This document shows positions 1-6,086 of a DNA stretch of 10,348 nt, piece by piece. The notes under the pieces are model-generated. The model was not told the DNA's origin and searched no databases. It was given only the letters and a program-made list of their open reading frames with translations. The stretch comes from Candidatus Eiseniibacteriota bacterium (GTDB lineage: Bacteria; Eisenbacteria; RBG-16-71-46; CAIMUX01): positions 1-10,348 of the forward strand of contig JAGQHR010000063.1 of NCBI GenBank assembly GCA_020431745.1, in the 5' to 3' direction. Every line of letters starts with the position of its first letter. Position 1 is the first letter of the stretch. A program made the translations under genes and the position numbers.

Positions 1-2
1 GG

Positions 3-560
3 GTGTGCGTGCAGGCAACGGCGCTCGCGTCGCAGTTGGGGGAGGCCACCGATGCCGCGCGGGCGGCCACGCTCGATCTCGAACGCGGCCTTCAGGAAAA
101 CTTGCGGCGTCAGCTCGAGTCGATGCGTGCGGAGGCCAAGAATCGCCAGCAGGAGATGTACGACGCGCTCACCCAGTTGGAGGGCAAGTACGCGCGGATT
201 CGTCAGGATGCCCGCGGGACCATCGTGAGTCTGGCCGACATCCTCTTCGATTTCGACAAGGCCACGCTCAAGCGCGATGTGGAGTTCGCTCTCGTCCGGG
301 TCGCGACGATCCTGAACCAGTTCCCGGAGATGCAGATCGCGGTCGAGGGACACACCGACAACATCGGGTCGGAGGCCTACAACCTCGATCTCTCCAAGCG
401 GCGGGCCCGGGCCGTCTTCGACTTCCTCGTGTCCCAGGGCGTGGACGCAGCTCGCATGACGTCCGACGGTTTCGGGATGACGCGTCCGGTCGCGGACAAC
501 GCCACGGACGAGGGGCGGCAGCGCAATCGCCGGGTCGACCTGGTCATCCGCGAGAGCTGA
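3..560 (+). CDS. OmpA-family C-terminal domain protein, 5' end cut off by window edge
   Basis: This is the 3' part of an outer-membrane or envelope protein that anchors to peptidoglycan through an OmpA C-terminal domain. The visible 185 residues start with a charged, Ala/Glu/Gln/Arg-rich stretch (about 5-72) that looks like a coiled coil. The OmpA domain follows (about 76-183), opening with LADILFDFDKATL. The peptidoglycan-binding core is intact: GHTDNIG with Asp119, then LSKRRARAV with Arg134, the two residues that in OmpA relatives contact diaminopimelate. The ending RQRNRRVDLVI is typical of the family. The reading frame is open to the left edge, so the GTG at position 3 is probably not the true start and a signal peptide would lie upstream. 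Combined coiled coil and OmpA domains are common in lipoproteins and in tethering proteins of transport systems. Which one this is cannot be told from the fragment. Confidence 0.9.
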   Translation: MCVQATALASQLGEATDAARAATLDLERGLQENLRRQLESMRAEAKNRQQEMYDALTQLEGKYARIRQDARGTIVSLADILFDFDKATLKRDVEFALVRVATILNQFPEMQIAVEGHTDNIGSEAYNLDLSKRRARAVFDFLVSQGVDAARMTSDGFGMTRPVADNATDEGRQRNRRVDLVIRES

Positions 561-800
561 GTCCCCCGGCGGACGAGACGGGTGCGTACGGGATGGGACA
601 CCGACGGATGCACCCGTTGCTCGATCCCGGACAGAGCGGGACAGTCTTCCCTGCGTCGGGACCACCTCGTGACGAGGCGGGCGCTTTCTAAAGGGCTGGG
701 GGACAGCGCATTGTCGATCCACCCCGAACCGGCGCGCAGGGCGGCACGCTGCTTCCAACGGGGGTTCTCGGCAGGCGACTGGGAACCGAAGGAGAGAGCC
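561..800. other. Spacer with two inverted repeats, no gene seen
   Basis: This stretch separates the OmpA-family gene from the small gene at 801. Frames remain open through parts of it, but no start with a ribosome binding site and no recognisable protein was found. Two inverted repeats are visible. An 8-bp pair ACGGGTGC / GCACCCGT lies at 578-585 and 610-617 with a 24-base gap. A near-perfect palindrome CCTCGT-G-ACGAGG lies at 665-677. Neither is followed by a T-run on either strand, so neither is a convincing terminator. The second could be a protein-binding site. I see no convincing -35/-10 pair. Confidence 0.4.
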
Positions 801-953
801 GTGCAGGCCAACGAGCGAACACAACCGAATCCGCCCCACACCGTCCGGACCGAGGCCGAGGTTCCCCGAATCGACGAGCCGGCGCCCCCGACGAAGCCGC
901 TCTTCGTCGTCGATCGCGCCTGGCTCTACGCGCCCGACTTTCCCGTCGCCTGA
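801..953 (+). CDS. Small hypothetical protein (50 aa)
   Basis: This is a short reading frame starting at GTG 801 and ending TGA at 953. The main support is the start: the purine-rich sequence GAAGGAGAGAGCC directly precedes the GTG, with AAGGAG well spaced as a Shine-Dalgarno site. The protein is hydrophilic and proline-rich in its first 32 residues. It ends in a more hydrophobic, aromatic tail around FVVDRAWLYAPDF. It has no signal peptide, no membrane segment, no cysteine and no family that I recognise. The same frame runs open upstream to 582, but that extension is Arg-rich, low in structure and lacks a ribosome binding site, so the 801 start is preferred. Its last 28 bases overlap the 3' end of the opposite-strand hydrolase gene. 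It could be a real small protein or a chance frame in GC-rich DNA. Confidence 0.45.
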   Translation: MQANERTQPNPPHTVRTEAEVPRIDEPAPPTKPLFVVDRAWLYAPDFPVA

Positions 954-1609
954 GCCTCCGCCCCCATCGCGAAGGTGCTGGCCAACCACTGCCGGATGGC
1001 CCGTATCTGCTCCCGATCGAGGGAATGACCGGCCGCGAAGGTTTGAGTCGTCACGACGACTCCGCCGGCGATCAGGTCGCGACGACTACGCTCCGCTGCG
1101 TCCGAGGGCACCAGTCGATCGCGCCTCCCGTGACAGAGGAGCACCTTCAGACCTGTTCGTGCGGCTTCGGGAATCTCCCGTGTGAGCGCTTCCGTCTTGA
1201 TCCGAGCGCCCGAGACGATCAGCCCTCCGAAGCGCTCCGGATGACGGAGAGCCAGGAAGGCGCCCGCGTATCCTCCCTGGGAGAATCCCAGAACGATCTT
1301 CGTGCGTGGGACCAAGTCGTGCGCGGCTTCCAGCTCGTCGAGGAAGTGCAAGAGGTCCCCTTCGACCCGCGCCAGTTCCTCGAGGAAGCGTTCCTGGTTT
1401 CCGTCGTACTCGTACCAGCTCGCTCCGGAACGGCCACTGGCGGTCGTGACCGGAATGGAAGCGCGGGGGATGACGAAGTGACCTGCGAGCGCGAACAGCT
1501 TCTGCAGGAGGAAGGCGAACCAGTCTGGATCCATCCCGTGACCATGCAGGCAGAGGACGAGCGGAGCCTGTGGATCGTTCGTCCCGGATGAAAAGCGGTG
1601 CTCGATCAC
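926..1609 (-). CDS. Alpha/beta hydrolase, phospholipase/carboxylesterase type
   Basis: This is a probable serine hydrolase of the small cytosolic carboxylesterase / dienelactone-hydrolase-like group, acting on carboxyl esters or thioesters of unknown identity. The 227 residues are the usual length and carry a full catalytic set. The oxyanion-hole segment is LCLHGHG (20-25). The nucleophile elbow is GFSQGG with Ser110. The acid is Asp164 in HGRRDRLVP, and the base is His195 in AAGHSLD. There is no signal peptide or membrane helix, so it should be cytoplasmic. The start is GTG, with GGAAGA a few bases upstream as the binding site. An out-of-frame ATG just upstream gives only five codons. The gene lies downstream of the thioredoxin-like gene on the same strand, but a strong terminator separates them, so it needs its own promoter or read-through. 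None was evident. Its 3' end overlaps the small + strand gene by 28 bases. Confidence 0.88.
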   Translation of the reverse strand: MIEHRFSSGTNDPQAPLVLCLHGHGMDPDWFAFLLQKLFALAGHFVIPRASIPVTTASGRSGASWYEYDGNQERFLEELARVEGDLLHFLDELEAAHDLVPRTKIVLGFSQGGYAGAFLALRHPERFGGLIVSGARIKTEALTREIPEAARTGLKVLLCHGRRDRLVPSDAAERSRRDLIAGGVVVTTQTFAAGHSLDREQIRAIRQWLASTFAMGAEAQATGKSGA

Positions 1610-1697
1610 GCGCGGTCTTCCATGCTTCTCCGTTTTCAGCGGGCGCGACTCCCGGCCGTCGGTGCCGGACGATCCACACTACCGCACACAAACGAAA

Positions 1698-1719
1698 CGG
1701 CCCACCCGAAGGTGGGCCG
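1698..1719 (-). terminator. Rho-independent terminator with UUCG tetraloop
   Basis: Read on the - strand, a perfect 9-bp stem CGGCCCACC / GGTGGGCCG closes on a TTCG tetraloop, the extra-stable C(UUCG)G type. It is followed at once by the T-rich tail TTTCGTTTGTGTG. It lies 35 bases past the stop codon of the thioredoxin-like gene (stop at 1754), as expected for that gene's terminator. On the + strand the stem is followed by CATCGC with no T-run, so it should act in one direction only. Confidence 0.88.
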
Positions 1720-1753
1720 CATCGCAACCCCGGCCAGCAAACTCGATTGCGGA

Positions 1754-2392
1754 TCAGGAGGCGTACTTGACGCTGCACCCGTAGGACTTGGTGTTCGCGG
1801 TTCCGATGGCCTTGCCGTTCTGCAGAGCGTTCAGCGCCGCCATCACGTAGTTCAGATCCCCCAGCTCCGTCGGGCTGGGATTGTCATCGATCGCTCCCTG
1901 ATACGCGAGGCTTCCGTCGGCAGCGATCACGAACATGTGAGGGGTCGTGCGCGCGCCGTACATCTTTCCGACCTTGCCGTCCTCGTCCAGCAGCACCGGG
2001 TACTTCATCTCGTACTCGGCGCGCGCCGCGACGTTGCGCTCGAGGCCGGCGCCCTGCTTGCCGGGGGCCCCCGAGTTGACGGCCAGCCAGACCACTCCCG
2101 TTTCCTGCGCCTTGTTCGCGCATTCGATCATGGAGTGATGGAGCTCATGATGCTTCTTCACGAAAGGACAGTCGGGGTTGAACCACTCGAGGACGACGAC
2201 CTTGCCCTTGTAGTCGGCCAGCGAGTGCTGATGGCCTTCGGTATCCGTGAGAGTGAAGTTGGGAGCCTGCTTGCCGACCTCGGCGGACGGGGCCATCGCC
2301 TCATCCTTCGCCTGGCTGGAGAGGGTCGCCACGCCCGCGATGAGCGGGACGAGAGCGAGCGCGGCGAGGCGGCGAATCCAAACGGGGTTCAT
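1754..2392 (-). CDS. Exported thioredoxin-fold / AhpC-TSA-family protein
   Basis: This is a 212-residue periplasmic or secreted redoxin. Residues 1-28 form a signal peptide: Arg-Arg, a hydrophobic core ALALVPLIAGVA, then a likely cleavage after SQA. No lipobox is seen. The thioredoxin-fold domain runs from about 39 to 195, opening APNFTLTD. The active-site region is WFNPDCPFVKKHH: Cys75 is present but the second CXXC cysteine is replaced by Val78, so it cannot be a standard dithiol thioredoxin. The cis-proline loop TTPHMF (Pro151) is present. Cys206, in the end motif YGCSVKY, could act as the resolving cysteine. Cys91 is also available. The ATG at 2392 is chosen over the upstream ATG at 2479 because AGGAGGT sits eight bases before it and the signal peptide begins there. 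A peroxidase or thiol-disulfide role is inferred from the family only. Confidence 0.9.
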   Translation of the reverse strand: MNPVWIRRLAALALVPLIAGVATLSSQAKDEAMAPSAEVGKQAPNFTLTDTEGHQHSLADYKGKVVVLEWFNPDCPFVKKHHELHHSMIECANKAQETGVVWLAVNSGAPGKQGAGLERNVAARAEYEMKYPVLLDEDGKVGKMYGARTTPHMFVIAADGSLAYQGAIDDNPSPTELGDLNYVMAALNALQNGKAIGTANTKSYGCSVKYAS

Positions 2393-2450
2393 GAAATCGG
2401 ACCTCCTAGTCAACCTGATTGCGATCAGCTGTTCGGTGACGCTGCGGGGC

Positions 2451-2485
2451 TCCGGCAAGCCGGACGACTCGGGCTTCAACCCGAG
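2451..2485 (-). other. Two tandem hairpins in the leader of the thioredoxin-like gene
   Basis: The first hairpin has a perfect 5-bp stem TCCGG / CCGGA with a 4-base loop (2451-2464). Three bases later comes a perfect 6-bp stem CTCGGG / CCCGAG with a 6-base loop (2468-2485). If transcription starts near 2496, both fold in the untranslated leader, 59-93 bases upstream of the ATG. On the + strand the second stem is followed by GCTTTT, so it could instead stop leftover + strand transcription. I do not recognise a known riboswitch. Confidence 0.35.
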
Positions 2486-2502
2486 GCTTTTCCGCGGGTT
2501 CC

Positions 2503-2511
2503 AGACTAGCA
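2503..2511 (-). promoter_or_regulatory. Candidate extended -10 promoter for thioredoxin-like gene
   Basis: On the - strand the sequence reads TGC-TAGTCT, which fits the TGn-TAnnnT extended -10 form of a sigma-70 promoter. The -35 position 17 bases upstream reads GAATCA, a poor match, but extended -10 promoters can work without one. The start would be near 2496, giving a leader of about 100 bases. It is the best candidate seen in this spacer but not strong. Confidence 0.3.
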
Positions 2512-2781
2512 GAGGTTGTTCCGGTTGATTCGCCCCCGGTCCGCGCTTTTGTGCCGGATGCTGCCCCGGGGACTCGTTCGCTCCGTCTGTTGGTGCGACA
2601 CGCGAGTGGGGTTCGCTCGACGCGGGTCGGCGGGGCGGCCTGGATCAGGGGCCGGTTGAGCCCGAGGGGATCGCGTGGCAACATCGATCGGCCCAGGTCC
2701 GGCGCCGATTCGGTCCGGATCGGCCTGAGTGCGGATGGCGACGGAGCGGACACCGCGGTTTCCGAGAGAAGCGAGGGCTGG

Positions 2782-3909
2782 ATGAAACGACGAGACTTCG
2801 TGAACAGGGCGCTCCCGGCCGCGCTGACTGCGGTTGCCGGGTGCGGTGGGCGAGAGTCGGGGGGAGCCGCGCAGGATGCGCCCAACGTCCGGACCGAGCA
2901 GAACGTCCGGTGGACGCTCTGCTCCAGCTTTCCCGCCGCGCTCGACACCATCTACGGCAGCAGCACCGTGCTCGCCGAACGGGTCGAGGCCCTGTCCGAC
3001 GGTCGGTTCACCATCCGGGTCTACGAACCGGGCGAGATCGTCCCCGCGCTGCAGGTCATGGATGCCGTGCAACAAGGCACCGCCCAGGTCGGACAGACCG
3101 CCAGCTACTACTTCATCGGCAAGAATCCGGCCCTGGCCTTCGACACCTGCGTGCCGTTCGGGATGAGCTCGCGCCAGCAGTCGGCCTGGCTCTACGAAGG
3201 CGGTGGACTGGAGCTCGTCCAAGAGCTGTTCGCGGACTTCGGGATCGTGACCTTTCCTGCCGGCAACACGGGGGCGCAGATGGGGGGCTGGTTTCAGCGG
3301 GAGATCCACTCGGCGGCCGATCTCCGGGGCCTCAAGATCCGGATTCCGGGAATCGGTGGCGAAGTGATGAGTCGTTTGGGTGCAACAGTGCAGAATCTCG
3401 CGGGTGGCGAGATCTATCAGGCCCTGGAGCGGGGGGCGATCGATGCGGCGGAGTGGGTCGGTCCCTATGACGACGAGAAGCTCGGCTTCCATCAGGTCGC
3501 GAAGTACTACTACTACCCCGGGTGGTGGGAGCCGGGGCCGTCGCTCTCGTTCTACGTCAACCGCGATGCGTGGACAAAGCTTCCCAAGTCGTATCAGGAG
3601 ATCTTCCGTACCGCGGCCTTCGAGGCGGCTGCAACCATGCAGGCCCGGTACGACGCCCGCAATCCTGCCGCTCTCCAGCGCCTGCTCGCTGCCGGTGTGC
3701 AACTTCGTTCCTTTTCCGATGACGTGATGGAAGCGGCCCGCGCGCAGGCGAGAGCCTACTGCGAGGAGAACGCTGCCAAACAGCCCGACTATCGGAAGGT
3801 TTACCAGGCTTGGGACAAGGCCCGGCAGGAGATGTTCGACTGGTTCGGAACCGCCGAGCTGGCGTACGCCCGGTTCGCGTTCAGTGGAGCGCGCTCATCG
3901 ACACGTTGA
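2782..3909 (+). CDS. dctP: TRAP transporter substrate-binding lipoprotein (DctP family, TakP-like)
   Basis: This is the extracytoplasmic solute receptor of a TRAP transporter. It captures a carboxylate substrate and hands it to the DctQM permease encoded nearby on the other strand. The start is ATG 2782, preceded by a modest GAGGG site. The mature features begin there with KRRDFVNRA, a twin-arginine export motif, then a hydrophobic stretch and the lipobox AVAGC with Cys21, so a Tat-exported lipoprotein is likely. The 375-residue length is normal. DctP hallmarks are the LKIRIPGIGGEV segment with Arg187, the arginine expected to pair with the substrate carboxylate, and AAEWVGPYDD (Glu224-Trp225), then KYYYYPGWWEPG. 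The last segments match the TakP / 'mannitol-chloroaromatic' branch, known for 2-oxoacids and lactate, so a monocarboxylate substrate is inferred. The gene's last 29 bases overlap the convergent repressor gene, and there is no terminator between them. Confidence 0.93.
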   Translation: MKRRDFVNRALPAALTAVAGCGGRESGGAAQDAPNVRTEQNVRWTLCSSFPAALDTIYGSSTVLAERVEALSDGRFTIRVYEPGEIVPALQVMDAVQQGTAQVGQTASYYFIGKNPALAFDTCVPFGMSSRQQSAWLYEGGGLELVQELFADFGIVTFPAGNTGAQMGGWFQREIHSAADLRGLKIRIPGIGGEVMSRLGATVQNLAGGEIYQALERGAIDAAEWVGPYDDEKLGFHQVAKYYYYPGWWEPGPSLSFYVNRDAWTKLPKSYQEIFRTAAFEAAATMQARYDARNPAALQRLLAAGVQLRSFSDDVMEAARAQARAYCEENAAKQPDYRKVYQAWDKARQEMFDWFGTAELAYARFAFSGARSSTR

Positions 3910-4462
3910 CGATGGCGTCGAGGATCTCGCGTTTGGGGGAAACCTTCGCGAGCACCGCCATCCCCTGCGCGGTGCTGGTCAGAAAACGCGCATAGTCGTT
4001 GATCGATGGGGAGCTCGTGATCTCGCCGCGCTGATGGGCGCGTCCCAGTGCGTGGTAGAACGCCGCTTGCAGACGGTGGAGATAGGCGCCCGTCTTCTCC
4101 GCGGCGCGCGAGTCGTGCGGAGCGAGCTCGACCGTCGTGTTCGTCATGAAACACCCCCGGGAGCCCTCTTCGGCCGTGAAGCGTTCCACGAGCGATTCGA
4201 GGTAGCGCCGGATGCAGGGCAGCCCGTCTTCGGACTTCTCCATGATCGAAAGCGAATCCTCTCCGCGATGCTGCTCATAGCGATCGCACGCAGCGAGGAA
4301 CAGATGCTGCTTGTCGCCGAAGGTGCTGTAGAGGCTGAAGCGGTTGATCCGCATGTACCCGACCAGGTCCTTGATCGACGTCGCTTCGTACCCTTTTTTC
4401 CAGAAGAGATCGGTGGCGCGATCGAGGACGACTTCCGGATCGAATTCCTTGGAGCGCGGCAT
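3881..4462 (-). CDS. TetR-family transcriptional regulator
   Basis: This is a probable ligand-responsive repressor of itself and perhaps of the neighbouring TRAP genes. Residues 9-52 are a standard TetR DNA-binding domain: helix 1 (VVLDRATDLFWKKGY), the turn TSIKDLVGYM, then the recognition helix INRFSLYSTFGDK. The C-terminal part (about 60-193) is the all-helical ligand and dimer domain. It contains RGCFMTNTTVEL with Cys104, a conserved segment of the TetR group that includes NemR-like electrophile sensors, so redox or electrophile sensing is possible but not shown. The ATG at 4462 gives the usual 193 residues and has AGGGAAAG upstream. An open frame continues to 4573, but that extension is Arg-rich and lacks a binding site. 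The gene lies downstream of dctQM on the same strand, separated by 280 bases that include its own promoter. It converges on the receptor gene. Confidence 0.9.
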   Translation of the reverse strand: MPRSKEFDPEVVLDRATDLFWKKGYEATSIKDLVGYMRINRFSLYSTFGDKQHLFLAACDRYEQHRGEDSLSIMEKSEDGLPCIRRYLESLVERFTAEEGSRGCFMTNTTVELAPHDSRAAEKTGAYLHRLQAAFYHALGRAHQRGEITSSPSINDYARFLTSTAQGMAVLAKVSPKREILDAIVNVSMSALH

Positions 4463-4600
4463 GCTGCACTTTCCCTGTGTCGGTTCGGAGGCCCCGGCAT
4501 CGGCCTCCCCGGTGTTCGGATGACTGGTGACCGCATTCTTCCGGAGTTGGCGACGCCGGCGGTGCCGCGTCACGGACTACGGAAGGCACACAAGCCCTAA
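4463..4600 (-). other. Long untranslated leader of the TetR gene with a 7-bp hairpin
   Basis: If the promoter at 4630-4658 is used, the repressor message starts near 4622 and carries about 160 untranslated bases. Within it a perfect 7-bp GC stem GGAGGCC / GGCCTCC closes an 8-base loop (4487-4508), 25 bases upstream of the ATG and just above the AGGGAAAG ribosome binding site. It might slow translation, serve as a second operator half-site pair, or be neutral. There is no upstream reading frame with a clear start signal. Confidence 0.4.
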
Positions 4601-4618
4601 TCCATTGTCATGATTGGA
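4601..4618 (-). promoter_or_regulatory. Operator-like imperfect palindrome at the TetR gene start site
   Basis: An 18-base imperfect palindrome has arms TCCATT and ATTGGA, pairing at five of six positions around a 6-base centre. It lies immediately downstream of the predicted transcription start (about 4622-4624) of the repressor gene. This is a common place for an autoregulatory TetR operator, and the size fits. I did not find a second clear copy upstream of the receptor or dctQ genes. Confidence 0.4.
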
Positions 4619-4629
4619 CTTGTACTGAT

Positions 4630-4658
4630 AGCATACGGGTAGCGGAACGGATGGTCAA
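4630..4658 (-). promoter_or_regulatory. Sigma-70-type promoter for the TetR gene
   Basis: On the - strand, TTGACC (4653-4658, five of six matches to TTGACA) and TATGCT (4630-4635, four of six matches to TATAAT) are separated by exactly 17 bases. The surrounding bases are notably AT-richer than the rest of the window. Transcription would start near 4622-4624 and read into the repressor gene. It is the best promoter match seen in the window. Confidence 0.62.
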
Positions 4659-4742
4659 GATCAAAATCCGGGGAGCTCGGAAGGTCCCGGCGCGGGGAGC
4701 CGATCGCTCCGCATCCCATGGGCTTGCGGGCCGGGCACCTCG

Positions 4743-6086
4743 TCACCGTCCCGTGCCGAACGATACTCCCGAAACCAGCCCGGGAAACAGACAGATCAGC
4801 GTGAGGCCGATGAGCTGGATCACGATGAAGGGAATCACGCCCCGGTACAAGTCCGTGGTCTTCATCTCCGGCGGCGCCACTCCGCGCAGATAGAACAGGG
4901 CGAAGCCGAAGGGCGGGGTCAGGAACGAGGTCTGCAGATTCATCGCGATCATCACCCCGAACCACACCATCTCCTCCCCCTCGATGCCCAACGCCCGCGC
5001 CGCCGGCACCAGCAGCGGCAGGATGATGAACGCGATCTCGAAGAAGTCGATGAAGAAACCGAGGAGGAAGATCACCAGATTGCTGACGAGCAGGAATCCG
5101 AGCGTCCCGCCGGGAAGGTGGGTCAGCAAATGCTCGATCCAGATGTCTCCGGAGAGACCGCGGAACACGAGCGAGAAGTAGGTCGATCCCACGAGGAGAA
5201 CCATCACCATGGCGGTGAGCTTCGTCGTCTCCTGAGCGGCCTGGCGCATCGCGGTCCACGAGAGCCGCCGGTGGAGCGCGGCCAGGACCGTCGCTCCCAC
5301 GGCGCCGAGCGCCCCCGCCTCGGTCGGAGTCGCGATCCCCGCGAAAATGCTCCCGAGGACGACCAGGATGAGGGCGAGGGGCGGCAGCATGACGAGCAGG
5401 ACCTGACGAAGGAGCAGAATCGGTGCGAGGTCACGCTCTGCCGCCGGCAACGGGGGGGCCAGGTGGGGCCGGACGATCGCGACGAGAATCACGAACGCAC
5501 CATAGAGCAGTGCGAGCATGACCCCGGGCACGAACGAGCCGACGAAGAGGCTTCCTACCGGAACCCCCAACTGGTCGGCCAGCACGACCAGGACCACGCT
5601 GGGCGGAATGATCTGTCCGAGGGTCCCCGACGCCGTGATCACGCCGGCGGCGAGCGGTTTCGCATATCCGTAGCGAAGCATGACGGGCAGGGAGATCATC
5701 CCCATCGCGACGACCGAAGCGCCGACCACGCCGGTCGCCGCCGCGAGCAGCGCTCCGACGAACACGACCGCGAGCGCCAGTCCCCCGCGGATAGGACCGA
5801 AGAGCATCCCGATGGTTCGTAGCAGATCCTCGGCCAGCCGGCAGCGCTCGAGCATCGTTCCCATGAAGACGAAGAAGGGCACGGCGAGAAGGACGTAATT
5901 GGACATGATTCCGAAGATGCGCTCCGGCATCGCGAAGAGGAGCGGCCAGGCGAAGGCGCCGCTTTCGATCCCGATCAGGGAGAAGAGCAGCGCGGTGCCC
6001 CCCAGGGAGAACGCGACCGGGTAGCCCGTGAAGATCAGGACCAGGGCGACCACGAACATCGCCGGTGCCAGCCACTCCCCGTTCAC
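4743..6086 (-). CDS. dctM: TRAP transporter large permease subunit (DctM family)
   Basis: This is the 447-residue inner-membrane transport subunit of a sodium-linked TRAP system. It moves the substrate delivered by the DctP receptor. It is strongly hydrophobic throughout with roughly 11-13 membrane segments. Family landmarks are visible in order: GYPVAFSLGG (21-30), GPIRGGLALAVVFVGALLAAATG (97-119), ASGTLGQIIPPSVVLVVLADQ (152-172), IATPTEAGALGAVGA (251-265) and NLQTSFLTPPFGFALFYLRGVAP (383-405). These fit the same 'mannitol/chloroaromatic' branch as the receptor and small subunit. The start is GTG at 6086, whose first four bases GTGA contain the TGA stop of the DctQ gene, so translation is probably coupled. 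Open frame continues far upstream only because it runs antiparallel to the DctQ reading frame. No clear terminator follows the stop, so read-through into the repressor gene is likely. Confidence 0.94.
   Translation of the reverse strand: MNGEWLAPAMFVVALVLIFTGYPVAFSLGGTALLFSLIGIESGAFAWPLLFAMPERIFGIMSNYVLLAVPFFVFMGTMLERCRLAEDLLRTIGMLFGPIRGGLALAVVFVGALLAAATGVVGASVVAMGMISLPVMLRYGYAKPLAAGVITASGTLGQIIPPSVVLVVLADQLGVPVGSLFVGSFVPGVMLALLYGAFVILVAIVRPHLAPPLPAAERDLAPILLLRQVLLVMLPPLALILVVLGSIFAGIATPTEAGALGAVGATVLAALHRRLSWTAMRQAAQETTKLTAMVMVLLVGSTYFSLVFRGLSGDIWIEHLLTHLPGGTLGFLLVSNLVIFLLGFFIDFFEIAFIILPLLVPAARALGIEGEEMVWFGVMIAMNLQTSFLTPPFGFALFYLRGVAPPEMKTTDLYRGVIPFIVIQLIGLTLICLFPGLVSGVSFGTGR

Larger units (their letters stand above)
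2393..2781. other. Non-coding divergent intergenic region
   Basis: These 389 bases lie between the divergent thioredoxin-like gene (-) and the TRAP receptor gene (+). Frames run open across parts of it, but no protein with a ribosome binding site is convincing. It holds the strong AGGAGGT site of the thioredoxin-like gene near 2401-2407, two adjacent hairpins at 2451-2485 and a candidate extended -10 promoter reading left at 2503-2511. No convincing promoter for the receptor gene was found, although one should be here. A GGTCCGG heptamer occurs twice, at 2696-2702 and 2712-2718, but in such GC-rich DNA this may be chance. Confidence 0.5.

Noticed and set aside
377..841. 154-codon open frame on the - strand opposite the OmpA gene and spacer
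   Set aside because: Antisense shadow of a clear OmpA domain in GC-rich DNA. It is Arg/Ser-rich with no recognisable domain and no ribosome binding site.
2696..2718. Direct repeat GGTCCGG x2, 16 bases apart, upstream of the receptor gene
   Set aside because: Too short and too GC-rich to separate from chance. No promoter elements lie beside it.
2393..2781. Sigma-54 promoter (GG-N10-GC) for the TRAP receptor gene
   Set aside because: TGGTGC and TGGCAA stretches occur, but neither has a TTGCA-type -12 element at the proper distance.
2506..3702. 398-codon open frame on the - strand opposite the TRAP receptor gene
   Set aside because: It lies antiparallel to a well-supported DctP gene. The translation is Arg/Gly/Pro-rich without family features, as expected for antisense of GC-rich coding DNA.
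4690..4712. Stem GGAGC / GCTCC around 4697-4711 as a terminator after dctM
   Set aside because: Only five base pairs, and no T-run follows on the - strand, so it does not look like a rho-independent terminator.
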